Assembly (NCBI GenBank): GCA_030446685.1
Contig: JAUJMV010000005.1
Span: forward strand, 132,672 to 195,255
Direction: 5' to 3'
DNA from: Thermomicrobiales bacterium
GTDB lineage: Bacteria > Chloroflexota > Chloroflexia > Thermomicrobiales > CADCWN01
Length of the DNA: 62,584 bases
Position numbers and translations under genes: made by a program
The notes under the pieces: model-generated
Database searches by the model: none
What the model was told of the DNA's origin: nothing
What the model saw: only the letters and a program-made list of their open reading frames with translations
Shown: piece after piece, positions 1-8,387 of the stretch
Layout of the letters: each line of letters starts with the position of its first letter
How positions within the stretch are numbered: position 1 is the stretch's first letter

Positions 1-1124
1 TAGGCGTCCAGCGTCGCCGCCGCCGTCCGCGCCCAGGAGAAGCGCGCGGCGGCGCGGAGGGCGCGGCGGCGCAACTCCTCGCGCTCGTGCGGCGTGTTGA
101 GGACGAAGGCCATCGCCGCCCCCAGCTTCTCCGGCGTCGGCTCGACCAGGATGCCCCCCTCGTCGACCACCTCCGGCAGGCTGGAGCGGTCGGAGCAGAT
201 CGTCGGCGTCCCGCAGCGCATCGCCTCCAGCGGCGGCAGCCCGAAGCCCTCGTAGAGCGAGGGGTGGACGTAGAGCGCGGCGGCGTTCAGCAGCGCCCGC
301 TTCTCCTCGTCGCTGACCCGCCCGGTGAAGACGACCGCCGCCCCGGTGTTCGTCTCCGCCACCACCGGCGCCAGGTCCGGGTAGCGCTCCGGGTGGCCGG
401 TGTGCGCCGCGCCGCCGATCACCAGGCGAGTGTCCGGGGGCAACTGCGGGCGGGCCAGCGCGAAGCCCCGGATCAGCGCCGCCAGGTTCTTGTGCGCGTT
501 GAGCCCGCCGATGTTGAAGATGAACGGCCCCTCGAGCCCGAACTTCGCCCGCGCGGCCCCGATCGCCGGGTCGTCGGGCGGCAGCGGGCCGAGCGCCTCG
601 TCCGCCGCCAGCGGGATGACGCGGATGCGCCCCGCCGGCACCCCGAGCAGCCGCTCGATGTCGCCCGCCGAGTGCCGCGAGTCGGTGAGGATCAGGTCGG
701 CGCGCGCGACGGCGTGGAACGCCAGCCGGAAGTAGAGCCGCGCCTGGCGCGTGTCGGCGTAGACCGGGAAGAGCAGCGGGATCAGGTCGTGCAGCGTCAC
801 GACGTAGGGGCGGTCGCGCCGCAGCGGCGCCGTGGCGTACGGCACATGGACGAGATCCACCCCGGCGCGGCGCGCGGCCCGCGAGATCCCGACCTGCTCC
901 CACCACAGCTTGCGCGCCCGGCCCGCCGCGAACCGACGCGGCGGCTCCTCGATCACGATCTCGCCCGCCGGCCGCGCCGCCCAGGCCGCGCCCGGCCCCG
1001 GCAGCAGCAGCACCGGCGCGATCCCCCCCGGCTCGCGCGCGAACTCACGCCACAGCGCGCGGGTATATTGCCCGCTGCCGGTCGCCGGCTCCGCCAGGAA
1101 CGATCCCTCCAGCCCCACGCGCAC
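1..1124 (-). CDS. Group 1 (GT4-type) glycosyltransferase, C-terminus cut by window edge
   Basis: Transfers a sugar from an activated donor to an acceptor, probably in cell-envelope or exopolysaccharide synthesis. The minus strand reads through about 370 residues with no stop up to base 1. The C-terminal half has the hallmark donor-site segment HPSLYEGFGLPPLEAMRCG followed by PEVVDEGG, and before it FIFNIGGLNAHKN and VIGGAAHTGHPER. There is no ATG near the start; GTG at 1142, 1124 or 1118 are all in frame. I chose 1124, but a GGAGGGG stretch would fit 1118 as well. It is the last gene visible on this side, and a repeat-bearing gap separates it from the PHP gene. The family call is firm; donor and acceptor are unknown. 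Confidence 0.88.
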   Translation of the reverse strand, partial: MRVGLEGSFLAEPATGSGQYTRALWREFAREPGGIAPVLLLPGPGAAWAARPAGEIVIEEPPRRFAAGRARKLWWEQVGISRAARRAGVDLVHVPYATAPLRRDRPYVVTLHDLIPLLFPVYADTRQARLYFRLAFHAVARADLILTDSRHSAGDIERLLGVPAGRIRVIPLAADEALGPLPPDDPAIGAARAKFGLEGPFIFNIGGLNAHKNLAALIRGFALARPQLPPDTRLVIGGAAHTGHPERYPDLAPVVAETNTGAAVVFTGRVSDEEKRALLNAAALYVHPSLYEGFGLPPLEAMRCGTPTICSDRSSLPEVVDEGGILVEPTPEKLGAAMAFVLNTPHEREELRRRALRAAARFSWARTAAATLDA

Positions 1125-1284
1125 GATCCCCTCCCCACTCACCCCATGCACGCATTATCGGCCCCCGACGCGCCGGGTTCAAGGGGGCACCCGCCGCTAC
1201 GAGCCGGTATTGGGGTGAGACCCCAGGCTTCCGCATGAGGCACTTGCTGTGAGTCGGTCCCAGCCGGCGACAGCCGGTTTATGC

Positions 1285-1334
1285 CCCGCGGCTTCGTGGC
1301 CGCAGGCCCGCGAGCGACGGGTTTCAACCCGTCG
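1285..1334 (+). repeat. Three-hairpin repeat, copy 1
   Basis: Contains the conserved core CTTCGTGGC, a small GGCC-GCA-GGCC hairpin and the terminal hairpin CGACGGGTTTCAACCCGTCG (1315-1334). The first hairpin is degenerate. A decayed inverted partner may lie at about 1165-1240. It fills most of the gap between the glycosyltransferase and the PHP gene; I see nothing else in 1143-1451 apart from the GGGGGA ribosome-binding site at 1441. Confidence 0.7.
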
Positions 1335-1451
1335 AACCCCGCCCCCGGCCTCCCCGGCGGCCCCCTACGCCCCCCCGCCCCACCCACCCCCTATGCTAGA
1401 ATGCCGCCCGCGCGACGAGAACCATCGCGACACACCCCACGGGGGAAACCA

Positions 1452-2809
1452 GTGCCGGCACCCACCCTCCCCGACCCCAACGTTGTCCTCACCGGCCGGT
1501 TCGCGCCCGAGCAGGCGCGGCGCTACGCCCACCTCCCCTTCACCCTGCCGGATGGCGTCGGGCAACTCCACGTCCGCTACGACTACAGCGACCGCGTCGG
1601 CTCCGACCCCGCCCTGCGCGACGGCAACACCCTCGACATCGGCCTCTTCGCGCGCGGCATCGCCCCCGGCAGCCCCGGCTTCCGCGGCTGGAGCGGCAGC
1701 AACAAGGCCGCCTTCACCATCGCCCGCGACTGGGCCACGCCCCCCCTACCGCCCCGGCCCCCTCGACCCCGGCCTCTGGCACGTCGCGCTCGGCCCCTAC
1801 AAGGTCTGGGCGCGCGGCTCGACTACCGCGTGGCCCTCTGGTTCGACCCCGGCCTCCCGCCCGAGGAGCCGACCCTGGTCCGCCGGGGATCGCCCGCCCG
1901 CCCCGATCTGCCGCCCCCCGCCGAGCCGGGCTGGCTGCGCGGCGACCCCCACTGCCACACCCTCCACTCCGACGGCGACTCCTGGCCCGCCGAGGCGCTG
2001 CACGCCGCCGCCGAGGCCGGGCTCGACTTCCTCGGCATCACCGACCACAACAGCGCCACCTTCCACCACCCCGACCCGGCGCGGGCCGGCGACCTCCCGG
2101 TCCTCCTCCCCGGCATCGAGGTGACGACCTACGGCGGCCACTGGAACTGCTGGGGCCTGGAACGCTGGTTCGAGTTCCGCGACCCCACCCCCGCCGCCGC
2201 CGAGCGCGCCATGCGGGAGGCCGCCGCCGCCGGCGGTCTCGTCAGCATCAACCACCCCAAGCCGCTCGGCCCGCCCTGGGAGTACGGCGACGCGCGCGGC
2301 TACGCCGCGATCGAGGTCTGGAACGGCCCCTGGCTCGCCCTCAACAGCCTCGCGCTCGCCTTCTGGGAGGAGCGCCTGCGCCGCGGCGAGCGCCCGGTCG
2401 CCGTCGGCGGCAGCGACACCCACCGCCTGCGCGGCGCGGACCCGCGCGCCCTCTACACCCCGCGCCTCGGCCAGCCGACCGTCTGGGTCCAGACCGGCGG
2501 CGCGCGCACCCCCGCCGCCATCCTGGCCGCCCTGCGCGCCGGTCGCTCCTTCATCACCGCCTCGCCCGCCGGCCCCCAGCTCTACCTCGACCGGCGGGCG
2601 CCGCCTGCGGGTGCGCGCGGTCGGCGCCGCCGGCGACGCTGATGCTGATCGCCGCCGCCGGCACGGCCCACGCCGCCGCGATCCCCGCCGCCGACTGGGA
2701 ACACCAATTCCCCTTCCCACCCCGCGCCGCCTACCTCCGCGCGCAACTCGTGGACCCCGCCGGCGCGATCCTGGCCCTCAGCAACCCCCTCTGGCGCGAC
2801 CGCCCCTAG
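1452..2809 (+). CDS. PHP-domain metal-dependent hydrolase (CehA/McbA-like), with frameshifts
   Basis: Predicted metal-dependent phosphoesterase or hydrolase of the PHP superfamily. The metal-binding signature HCHTLHSDGDSWP followed by GLDFLGITDHNS is clear, and later histidines occur in ISINHPKPLG and GGSDTHRL. Start is GTG at 1452 behind GGGGGA. The frame breaks at least four times: in a run of seven C at about 1742, near 1820, near 2600 and near 2632. Reading across these gives a continuous protein of about 450 residues ending at TAG 2807-2809. Indel sequencing errors are the simplest explanation, because the restored segments look normal on both sides. Substrate unknown; a pseudogene cannot be excluded. 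Confidence 0.75.
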
Positions 2810-2973
2810 CCGGCCCGCGCGAGAGGAGCGCCCCACGCGCCCATAGGGGCCGCCCCCGTGGCTGCCCTCCCCACCCGCCACCGACCCCTGATGGGCCACG
2901 ACCGCGGGGCAGCCGCGCCGAGCGATGGCGCGGGACTTGCTCACTATCCGTGATAGGCGCCGCCCGCCCGTGC

Positions 2974-3003
2974 GGAATAGGCGCGACCGAGCCGCGTTAT
3001 AGT
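2974..3003 (+). promoter_or_regulatory. Possible promoter of trxA
   Basis: TATAGT at 2998-3003 could be a -10 box but has no good -35 partner. Alternatively GGAAT at 2974-2978, then 17 bp, then GTT at 2996-2998 resembles promoters of the SigR/SigH redox-stress sigma factors known to drive thioredoxin genes. A small 6-bp hairpin follows at 3009-3025. Confidence 0.3.
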
Positions 3004-3074
3004 GAACAGGCGTCTCACGGACGCCCGCCACAACGAGGTGTTGCGGGCGGAACGAGCAAAGGGGGAAGACACCG

Positions 3075-3455
3075 ATGTCGAACGCGCAGGTCGTCACCGA
3101 CGCGACATTTCAGGAGCAGGTGCTGAAGGCCGAGGGCAGCGTCCTGGTCGATTTCTGGGCCACCTGGTGCCCGCCCTGCCGCGCCCTCGCGCCGGTGCTG
3201 GACGAGATCGCCCAGGAGCAGGCCGACAAGCTGAAGATCGTCAAGCTCGACACCGACGAGAACCAGCGCACCGCCGGCCAGTTCGGCGTGATGAGCCTGC
3301 CGACGCTGATCCTCTTCCAGAACGGGCAGCCGGTCAAGCAGATCATCGGCGCCAAGCCGAAGGCCGCGCTGATGCGCGACCTCGCGCCGTTCCTCAAGGA
3401 CGCGCCCGCGCAGCAGCGCGATGGCGCCCAGGTCGGCGCGGAGGCGCGCGGCTAA
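3075..3455 (+). CDS. trxA: Thioredoxin
   Basis: Cytoplasmic dithiol-disulfide oxidoreductase. The active site WCPPC places the two redox cysteines at residues 32 and 35, the same numbering as in E. coli thioredoxin; the usual CGPC is CPPC here. The cis-proline segment is MSLPT. The 126-residue protein is slightly longer than usual because of a polar tail after about residue 108. ATG at 3075 follows GGGGGAAG. An intrinsic hairpin lies 22 bp after the stop, then a paralogous thioredoxin with TGA at the first cysteine position. The two share the segments LKIV-LD, NGQ-VKQ and KAAL, so they probably arose by tandem duplication. Confidence 0.96.
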   Translation: MSNAQVVTDATFQEQVLKAEGSVLVDFWATWCPPCRALAPVLDEIAQEQADKLKIVKLDTDENQRTAGQFGVMSLPTLILFQNGQPVKQIIGAKPKAALMRDLAPFLKDAPAQQRDGAQVGAEARG

Positions 3456-3477
3456 CGCGCGCGACGCTCGGCACACC

Positions 3478-3506
3478 GACGGGGCGGGAACAATTCCCGC
3501 CCCGTC
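3478..3506 (+). terminator. Intrinsic-type hairpin after trxA
   Basis: Perfect 13-bp stem (3478-3490 with 3494-3506) with a CAA loop, followed by only a weak T tract (TTGCT). It may attenuate rather than fully stop transcription into the second thioredoxin gene. Confidence 0.75.
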
Positions 3507-3537
3507 TTGCTATCCCCGTCAGCCCCGTGGAGGACCG

Positions 3538-3864
3538 ATGGCGCAGCCGCTGGCCATCACCGACGCCGAGTTCCAGTCCGCAGTGCTCGAAGCGCCGGGG
3601 CCAGTCCTGGTCGAGTTCTGGGCGCCCTGGTGAACGGCGTGCCTCACCGTCGTGACGGTGCTGCGCGAGATCGCCGCTGAGCAGGGGGACCGGCTGAAGA
3701 TCGTCACCCTCGACGTCAACCACCAGCAACTGGTCGCCGGTCGGCTCGGCGTGCTGAGTATCCCCGCCCTCTTCCTCTACAAGAACGGCCAGGTGGTCAA
3801 GCAGCTAGTCGGCGCCCGACCCAAAGCCGCCCTCCTGCGCGAGATCGAGCCCTATCTGACCTGA
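3538..3864 (+). CDS. Candidate selenocysteine-containing thioredoxin (in-frame TGA at residue 32)
   Basis: One frame runs from ATG 3538 (after GGAGGA) to TGA 3862 and is interrupted only by TGA at 3631-3633. If that codon is read as selenocysteine, the 108-residue product is a standard-length thioredoxin with active site W-U-T-A-C, where U32 and Cys35 match E. coli Cys32 and Cys35. Both sides of the TGA are clearly thioredoxin: VLVEFWAPW before, and LKIVTLDV, GVLSIPALFLYKNGQ after. Seventeen bases after the TGA begins the loop of a hairpin with G and U near its tip, as expected for a bacterial SECIS. The alternative is a nonsense mutation or base-call error changing TGC to TGA. Neighbouring genes use TGA as a normal stop, so a global code change is unlikely. 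No sel genes are in the window. Confidence 0.7.
3645..3660 (+). promoter_or_regulatory. Candidate bacterial SECIS hairpin
   Basis: CACCGT (3645-3650) pairs perfectly with ACGGTG (3655-3660) around the loop CGTG. The loop starts 17 nt after the TGA and has G as its second base followed by U, which fits the general bacterial SECIS pattern as I recall it (loop about 16-37 nt from UGA, early G in the loop). There is no bulged U as in E. coli fdhF. Confidence 0.5.
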
Positions 3865-3940
3865 CGCAGCCTCCGCGGCTGCGCCACCGCCCGACCGCGA
3901 CTGGTCCCTTCACGACGCTCCCGGCCGTCGCCGACGCGGC

Positions 3941-4255
3941 TCACCGCGCCGGCGGCTCGGGCGGGGGCGGCGGGGCCGGTGGGCCAGGCGCCGTCGGGGT
4001 GCCCGGCGGCCCCCAGAAGCCGGGATCGATCGTCCGCGGGTCCGGCAGCACGGCATAGAACCCCCGGTCGATCGCCGCCGGATCGCCGAGCGAGACGTGG
4101 AAACCGGGATCGAGCGCCGGGGGCGAGGGGATCGCCGCCGGTGTGCCGCGTGCCGGGGTCGCCGCCCTGGACGGCGTCGCACCCGCCGCCGCCAGCCCGG
4201 CAGCCAACCCCGCCAGCGCCCCCAGCGCGATGATCGCCTTGAGCAAATGAGACAT
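3941..4255 (-). CDS. Small secreted proline-rich protein with internal repeats
   Basis: A 104-residue protein starting at ATG 4255 behind AGGAGGGTGGAG. Residues 1-30 look like a signal peptide (MSHLLKAIIALGALAGLAAG, then Ala-rich). The mature part has three imperfect copies of a DP-x-F motif: ALDPGFHVSLGDP, AIDRGFYAVLPDP and TIDPGFWGPPG. The tail is almost pure proline and alanine. It lies downstream of the Nudix gene on the same strand, with a 61-bp gap. I do not recognise the family. Export is inferred from the N-terminus; function unknown. Confidence 0.65.
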   Translation of the reverse strand: MSHLLKAIIALGALAGLAAGLAAAGATPSRAATPARGTPAAIPSPPALDPGFHVSLGDPAAIDRGFYAVLPDPRTIDPGFWGPPGTPTAPGPPAPPPPPEPPAR

Positions 4256-4316
4256 CTCCACCCTCCTGTCCTCACCAGTACAGACCTCTGGGCGGTGGGG
4301 AGGGTTACGACTGTGC

Positions 4317-5105
4317 TCACAGCACCAGCAGGAGCCGGGCGACCTCCGGGTTCTCGCGGACGTCCGCGACCGGCAGCCAGGCGATACCCGCCAGTTTGCG
4401 GTACCCGGCCCCCGCCTCCTCCGGGTCGGCCCCGAGAGCGACGGGTGCGCCGGGGTCGACCTCAACCAGGAACGTCGTCGACAGGCCATACTGGTACGGT
4501 GTGGTGAACAAGAACCGGGCAATCCTGCCGACGAGTCCCGTTTCCTCACGCAGTTCCCGCAGCGCGGCGTCTTCCGGGCGCTCGCCGCGCGCGATGCCGC
4601 CGCCTGGGAGCTGCCAGTAGGCGGTCCCATCCCGACGGCGATGCCGCACCATCAGGATCTCCCGTCCACCCGCGCGCAGCACGGCCGCCGAGGCCCGCGG
4701 GCGCGCTGGCATGACCGGCGCCGCGGCGAGGATTGGGAGCAGCGGGGCGACTTCCGGGTGGTCCCGCAGTTCGGCGAGCGGCGTCCAGCGCACCTCCCGC
4801 AACTCCTGCCGCTCGGCCGGGAGTTCGGGATCGCTGCCGAGCGCGACCTGGCCGCCCACGATGCACCCCAGGTAGCAGGAGTAGCTGCCCACGCCAGTCG
4901 CGCGCGGGCGCCGGGCGAGGAGCCGCACCAGCGCCACCTCCAGCCCCACCTCCTCGCGCGCCTCGCGGACGGTCGCCGCCTCGGGCGTTTCGCCGGGCTC
5001 GATCCCCCCACCGGGCAGGGTCCAGATCGCCGCACCACGATAGCACTGACGGACCATCAGGAGCCGTTCATCTTGGACCAGCGCGACGCAAGCGCGGTCG
5101 GCCAT
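4317..5105 (-). CDS. Protein with two tandem Nudix hydrolase domains
   Basis: Nudix enzymes cleave nucleoside diphosphates linked to another group. This 262-residue protein has two full domains. The first has a Nudix box beginning GGGIEPGETPEA and ending REEVGLE; the second begins GGGIARGERPED and ends REETGLV. Both fit G-x5-E-x7-R-E-U-x-E-E-x-G-U. Start is ATG 5105 (MADRACVALV) after GGAGAGGG; the frame is open further upstream but without family similarity. Each domain also ends with a similar segment (PLAELRDHPEVAPLL and PVADVRENPEVARLL), so it arose by internal duplication. Substrate unknown. Confidence 0.88.
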   Translation of the reverse strand: MADRACVALVQDERLLMVRQCYRGAAIWTLPGGGIEPGETPEAATVREAREEVGLEVALVRLLARRPRATGVGSYSCYLGCIVGGQVALGSDPELPAERQELREVRWTPLAELRDHPEVAPLLPILAAAPVMPARPRASAAVLRAGGREILMVRHRRRDGTAYWQLPGGGIARGERPEDAALRELREETGLVGRIARFLFTTPYQYGLSTTFLVEVDPGAPVALGADPEEAGAGYRKLAGIAWLPVADVRENPEVARLLLVL

Positions 5106-5205
5106 TCGCCCTCTCCGCCCCATCCCGCCGCCCGCCATACACGTCGGCGCACGGCCCGCCGAGGTGAACAACACACTTGTCGAGTACATCAGCGGCGGGA
5201 TGCGC

Positions 5206-6273
5206 CTACAGGATGACCTCGGAATCGTCCCCCAGCATCAGCCGGAAGGCGGTGTGCGTCGTCTCCAGCTTCCGGACGATCGCGTCCTTGCCCAGCACGC
5301 TGTCCTCCAGCCGCACCACGTTCAACACCTGCGCCTGGTCGAGCAGCACCGTATGCTCGATCACCGAGTTCGCTACCCGGCAGTCGCGCCCGATGCTGGT
5401 GAACGGCCCGATGAACGAATCCTCGACAGTGCTGTTCTCCCCGATGATCACCGGGCCGCGGATTGTGCTGGCTCGCACCCGCGCCCCCGGCAGGATCGTC
5501 ACCCGCCCGTGGATCTTGCTCTCCCCGGAGACCTCCCCCTCGATCCGCCGCTCGGTGAACTCGTCCAGCACGACCCGGTTGGCCTCCAGCAGATCGTCCT
5601 TCTTGCCGGTGTCGAGCCACCAGTTGCGGAGGACCGAGCTGCGGATCGACCGCCCCTGCTCCAGCAAGTCCCGGATCGCGTCGGTGATCTCCAGCTCGCC
5701 CCGCCAGGATGGTTCGATCCCGTCGATCGCCGCGTGGATCGCCGGGGAGAAGGCGTAGACCCCCACCAGTGCCAGGTTGCTCGGCGGGTCCTTCGGCTTC
5801 TCCACCAGCGTGACCACCCGCCCCTCGCCGTCAACCTTGGCGACCCCGAACGCCTGCGGGTTCTCGACCTCCTTCAGCAGGATCGCCGCGTCCGCCCCGG
5901 CCTCCTCGAAGTGCCGGACGAAGTCGTGGATCCCCTGCCCGATCAGGTTGTCGCCGAGGTACATCACGAACGGCTCGTCCCCCAGGAAGGGCCGCGCCGT
6001 TTGCACCGCCTGCGCCAGCCCCCGCGGCTGCTCCTGCACGATATAGGTCAACTCGACGCCCCACGGATTCCCCGCCAGCGCCTCCCGGATCTGCCCGCCG
6101 GTCTCCGGCGAGATGATCACCCCGACCTCGGCGATCCCCGCGTCCGCCAGGTGCTGCATCACGTAGTGCAGCACCGGCCGGTTCGCCACCGGCACCAGTT
6201 GCTTCGCCATCGTGTGCGTCAGCGGCCGCAGCCGCGTCCCCTTGCCCCCCGACAGCACCAACGCCTTCCTCAT
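5206..6273 (-). CDS. Glucose-1-phosphate thymidylyltransferase, long form (RmlA-like)
   Basis: Sugar-1-phosphate nucleotidyltransferase that makes an NDP-sugar for polysaccharide synthesis. ATG 6273 gives 355 residues. The N-terminal signature is GGKGTRLRP (residues 9-17), followed by KQLVPVANRP, YLGDNLIGQGI, VEKPKDPPSNLALVGVY and the substrate segment NWWLDTGKKDDLLEAN. The last 110 residues show hexapeptide-like repeats (GRVTILPGARV, GPVIIGENSTV, GPFTSIG) of a left-handed beta helix, which marks the long form rather than the short tetrameric RmlA. No rmlBCD genes are nearby. Confidence 0.9.
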   Translation of the reverse strand: MRKALVLSGGKGTRLRPLTHTMAKQLVPVANRPVLHYVMQHLADAGIAEVGVIISPETGGQIREALAGNPWGVELTYIVQEQPRGLAQAVQTARPFLGDEPFVMYLGDNLIGQGIHDFVRHFEEAGADAAILLKEVENPQAFGVAKVDGEGRVVTLVEKPKDPPSNLALVGVYAFSPAIHAAIDGIEPSWRGELEITDAIRDLLEQGRSIRSSVLRNWWLDTGKKDDLLEANRVVLDEFTERRIEGEVSGESKIHGRVTILPGARVRASTIRGPVIIGENSTVEDSFIGPFTSIGRDCRVANSVIEHTVLLDQAQVLNVVRLEDSVLGKDAIVRKLETTHTAFRLMLGDDSEVIL

Positions 6274-6359
6274 CCCCCCCCATCGCGCCGAACGCCTCCC
6301 ACCATTCACGGCTTGGTCGCGCCACGACCTTCACCCGATGGGCGTGATCCATCCTCGTC

Positions 6360-6457
6360 ATCCTCAGTCGCGGCGAAGGATCGCAATCCCTGGCGCCCGC
6401 GCGGCGAACAGCCCCATCCGGTGCCAGTGATACCGATCCTTCGCCGCGACTGAGGAT
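6360..6457. repeat. Inverted-repeat element, CTGAGTCGCGGCGAAGGATC class
   Basis: Perfect 24-bp inverted arms (6360-6383 and 6434-6457) around a 50-bp loop. A sister element at 41111-41212 shares both the arm sequence and parts of the loop (CCCGCGCGGCGAA and CCGGTGCCAG). Single or degenerate copies occur at 12187, 30050 and 36609. It lies between the nucleotidyltransferase and the Clp_N gene. Confidence 0.85.
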
Positions 6458-6530
6458 AAGCAGGATAGCGAGCGACCGCACAGCGATCACGGTGGCCGCC
6501 ACCACCATTCCGCGAACTACCGCAACCGCC

Positions 6531-6986
6531 TTACCGCTCCGCGCCACCCGCGCCCCCCGGCGGCGCCTGCACCCGCGCCCGCTCCAGGTCCACCCCCAGG
6601 CTCCCCAGCACGCCGGCGGCGATCCCCTCCCCCTCGCGCACCATCCCGAGCAGGAGATGTTCCGTGCCGACGCGGCGGTGGTTGAGGCGCCGCGCCTCGT
6701 CCACCGCCAGCTCGAGCACCCGCTGGGCGCGCGGGGACAGCCCGATCTCGCCCGCGATCGGCGCCGCGCCGCGCCCGATGATGAACTCGGTCGCCGAGCG
6801 CGCCTTCGCCGGCTGCACCCCCAGGTTGCCCAGCACCCGCGCCGCGTCCCCCTCCCCCTCACGCACCAGCCCGAGCAGCAGATGCTCCGTGCCAATATAG
6901 TTGTGGTTGAGCCGCCGCGCCTCCTCCTGCGCCAGTGTCAGCACCCGCCGCGCCGGTTCGGTGAACTGGTCGAGCTTGTCGGCCAT
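6531..6986 (-). CDS. Stand-alone Clp N-domain protein
   Basis: A 151-residue protein made only of the double Clp N-terminal repeat that in ClpC/ClpA binds substrates and adaptors. Two homologous halves are visible: FTEPARRVLTLAQEEARRLN with YIGTEHLLLGLVREGEG, and LSPRAQRVLELAVDEARRLN with VGTEHLLLGMVREGEG. No AAA+ domain follows. Start ATG 6986 has GGGAGGTGG just upstream. It could act as a free adaptor or decoy for Clp ATPases; an unusual Clp ATPase is encoded at 54157. Function is inference. Confidence 0.88.
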   Translation of the reverse strand: MADKLDQFTEPARRVLTLAQEEARRLNHNYIGTEHLLLGLVREGEGDAARVLGNLGVQPAKARSATEFIIGRGAAPIAGEIGLSPRAQRVLELAVDEARRLNHRRVGTEHLLLGMVREGEGIAAGVLGSLGVDLERARVQAPPGGAGGAER

Positions 6987-7068
6987 CGGCCACCTCCCCC
7001 CGCCACCGGGCCGCGCCGCGGCACGATCGGCCCCCCCTGGGCGCGACACCGAACAGTCGCTGCCCATT

Positions 7069-8316
7069 CTACACCCCGCCCCGCCTGCCGAGCGCCCGCG
7101 CCAGCCCGCCAAGCAGACCGGCCCCCGCAATCGGCGCGACCCGGCGCGGGGCCACGCCCCGGCGCACGGCCCCGACGACGGTTTCCGGGTGCAACAGAAC
7201 GTTGACGAGCGACGCGAGGAAGGCCGTGCCGGGCGCGCGGAACGCCCCCTGCCCGGCCGCGATGATCGTGGTGCCGTCGTCCTCCGTCAGCGAGCCGAAG
7301 CCGCGATAGGCGTAGCGGTCGCGGCGCAGATCGAAGCGGATGGCGTTGTTGGGCAGATCCTCCGGGGATGGATAGCTCGGGTCGTACACGAAGACGAGCG
7401 CCGCCTCCGCGGTCTGCCGGAAGGCGTACGGCACGATCGTATGCCCGTGCCGCACCAGCCGCGCCAGCAGCCGCCGCGACGGCGCCCAGCGCGCCACCCC
7501 GACGTCGAACGCGACCTCGCTCCGCCCGGTCGCCAGGAGCTGCCCCCGGAACTCCGCCAGCGCCGCCGCCGGGCTGCCCCGGAAGAACCAGCGCGCGGCG
7601 GCCCGCAGCGCCCCGTCGGTCAACTGCCGCCCGTGCCAGATCTCGACCCGCTCCCGCAGCGCCGCCCGGTCGTCCCCCCCCGCCGCGCCGTCCCCCGCCA
7701 AGCTCCGTTCGAGCGCGACCCGCGCCATCCCGGTGCAGAGCCCCCCGCTCCCCCGCGCGTCGGTCGCCGCCGTCAGGAAGACGATGTCGCGGTACAGCCC
7801 CCGGAAGAACGCCCCCGGCAGCACCGCCCCTCCCGCCCGGTAGGTCCGCGCGAAGATCGCGCCGCGCGGCTCCACCGACCCCAGGTCCGCGACCGCGTTA
7901 CGGAAGGGCAGCGCGTGCCGCCGCGGGTCGAACTGGCTCCGCCCGCGCAACTCGAGCCGCACCGCCCGCTCGACCCGCCCGACCCGCCGCCCCCCGGCGG
8001 TAAACACCTCGCAGGCAATCACCGGCCGGCACGAATCGGGCGTCCGGCCCGGCGTCACCGCCCACGCGATCGTCGCCCCATCGCCGAACGCGCGACCCGC
8101 CTCCCCCGCGACCCGCCACCCGTCCGGCAACACCAGCCACGCCCGCTCGGCGCCGGGGAACCGGCGGCGCACGGGCGGCACGGCCAACTCAACTTGGAGC
8201 CGCCCCGGCCGGTACCGGAAGCCCTCCCCCCACTCGTTGCTGTAGACCAGCCCCCCCTCTTCGGGCGGCTCGCCCGGCGGTGCGACCATCGGCTGCGAAC
8301 TGAACTGCTCGCCCAT
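7069..8316 (-). CDS. Uncharacterised 415-residue protein, possible papain-like cysteine hydrolase
   Basis: I do not recognise this family. ATG 8316 follows GAGGGGG. The N-terminal third is beta-rich. The second half has GGLCTGMARVAL, a later RHGHTIVPYAF and then VFVYDPSYP, which in order and spacing resemble a Cys-His-Asp papain/C39-like fold. The C-terminus (PGTAFLASLVNVLL, then LLGGLARALG) is hydrophobic but lacks an obvious membrane helix. The flanking gap towards nrdR holds an inverted pair of three-hairpin repeats. The cysteine-hydrolase idea rests on three short motifs only. Confidence 0.7.
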   Translation of the reverse strand: MGEQFSSQPMVAPPGEPPEEGGLVYSNEWGEGFRYRPGRLQVELAVPPVRRRFPGAERAWLVLPDGWRVAGEAGRAFGDGATIAWAVTPGRTPDSCRPVIACEVFTAGGRRVGRVERAVRLELRGRSQFDPRRHALPFRNAVADLGSVEPRGAIFARTYRAGGAVLPGAFFRGLYRDIVFLTAATDARGSGGLCTGMARVALERSLAGDGAAGGDDRAALRERVEIWHGRQLTDGALRAAARWFFRGSPAAALAEFRGQLLATGRSEVAFDVGVARWAPSRRLLARLVRHGHTIVPYAFRQTAEAALVFVYDPSYPSPEDLPNNAIRFDLRRDRYAYRGFGSLTEDDGTTIIAAGQGAFRAPGTAFLASLVNVLLHPETVVGAVRRGVAPRRVAPIAGAGLLGGLARALGRRGGV

Positions 8317-8387
8317 CCCCCTCCTCCGCGGCGAACGAGCAGGAACGCCCCGCCCTCACACGGGTCGCGCTTCCGCTCGTGGTGAGA

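Noticed and set aside
87..1238. Long plus-strand open frame opposite the glycosyltransferase, and many similar long frames elsewhere
   Set aside because: In DNA this GC-rich the antisense frames stay open by chance. They are Arg/Pro-rich, lack family motifs and mirror clear genes on the other strand.
3631..3633. Reassignment of TGA to tryptophan or another amino acid genome-wide
   Set aside because: TGA ends several intact genes here (for example ftsZ and the candidate Sec thioredoxin itself), and Trp is coded by TGG throughout.
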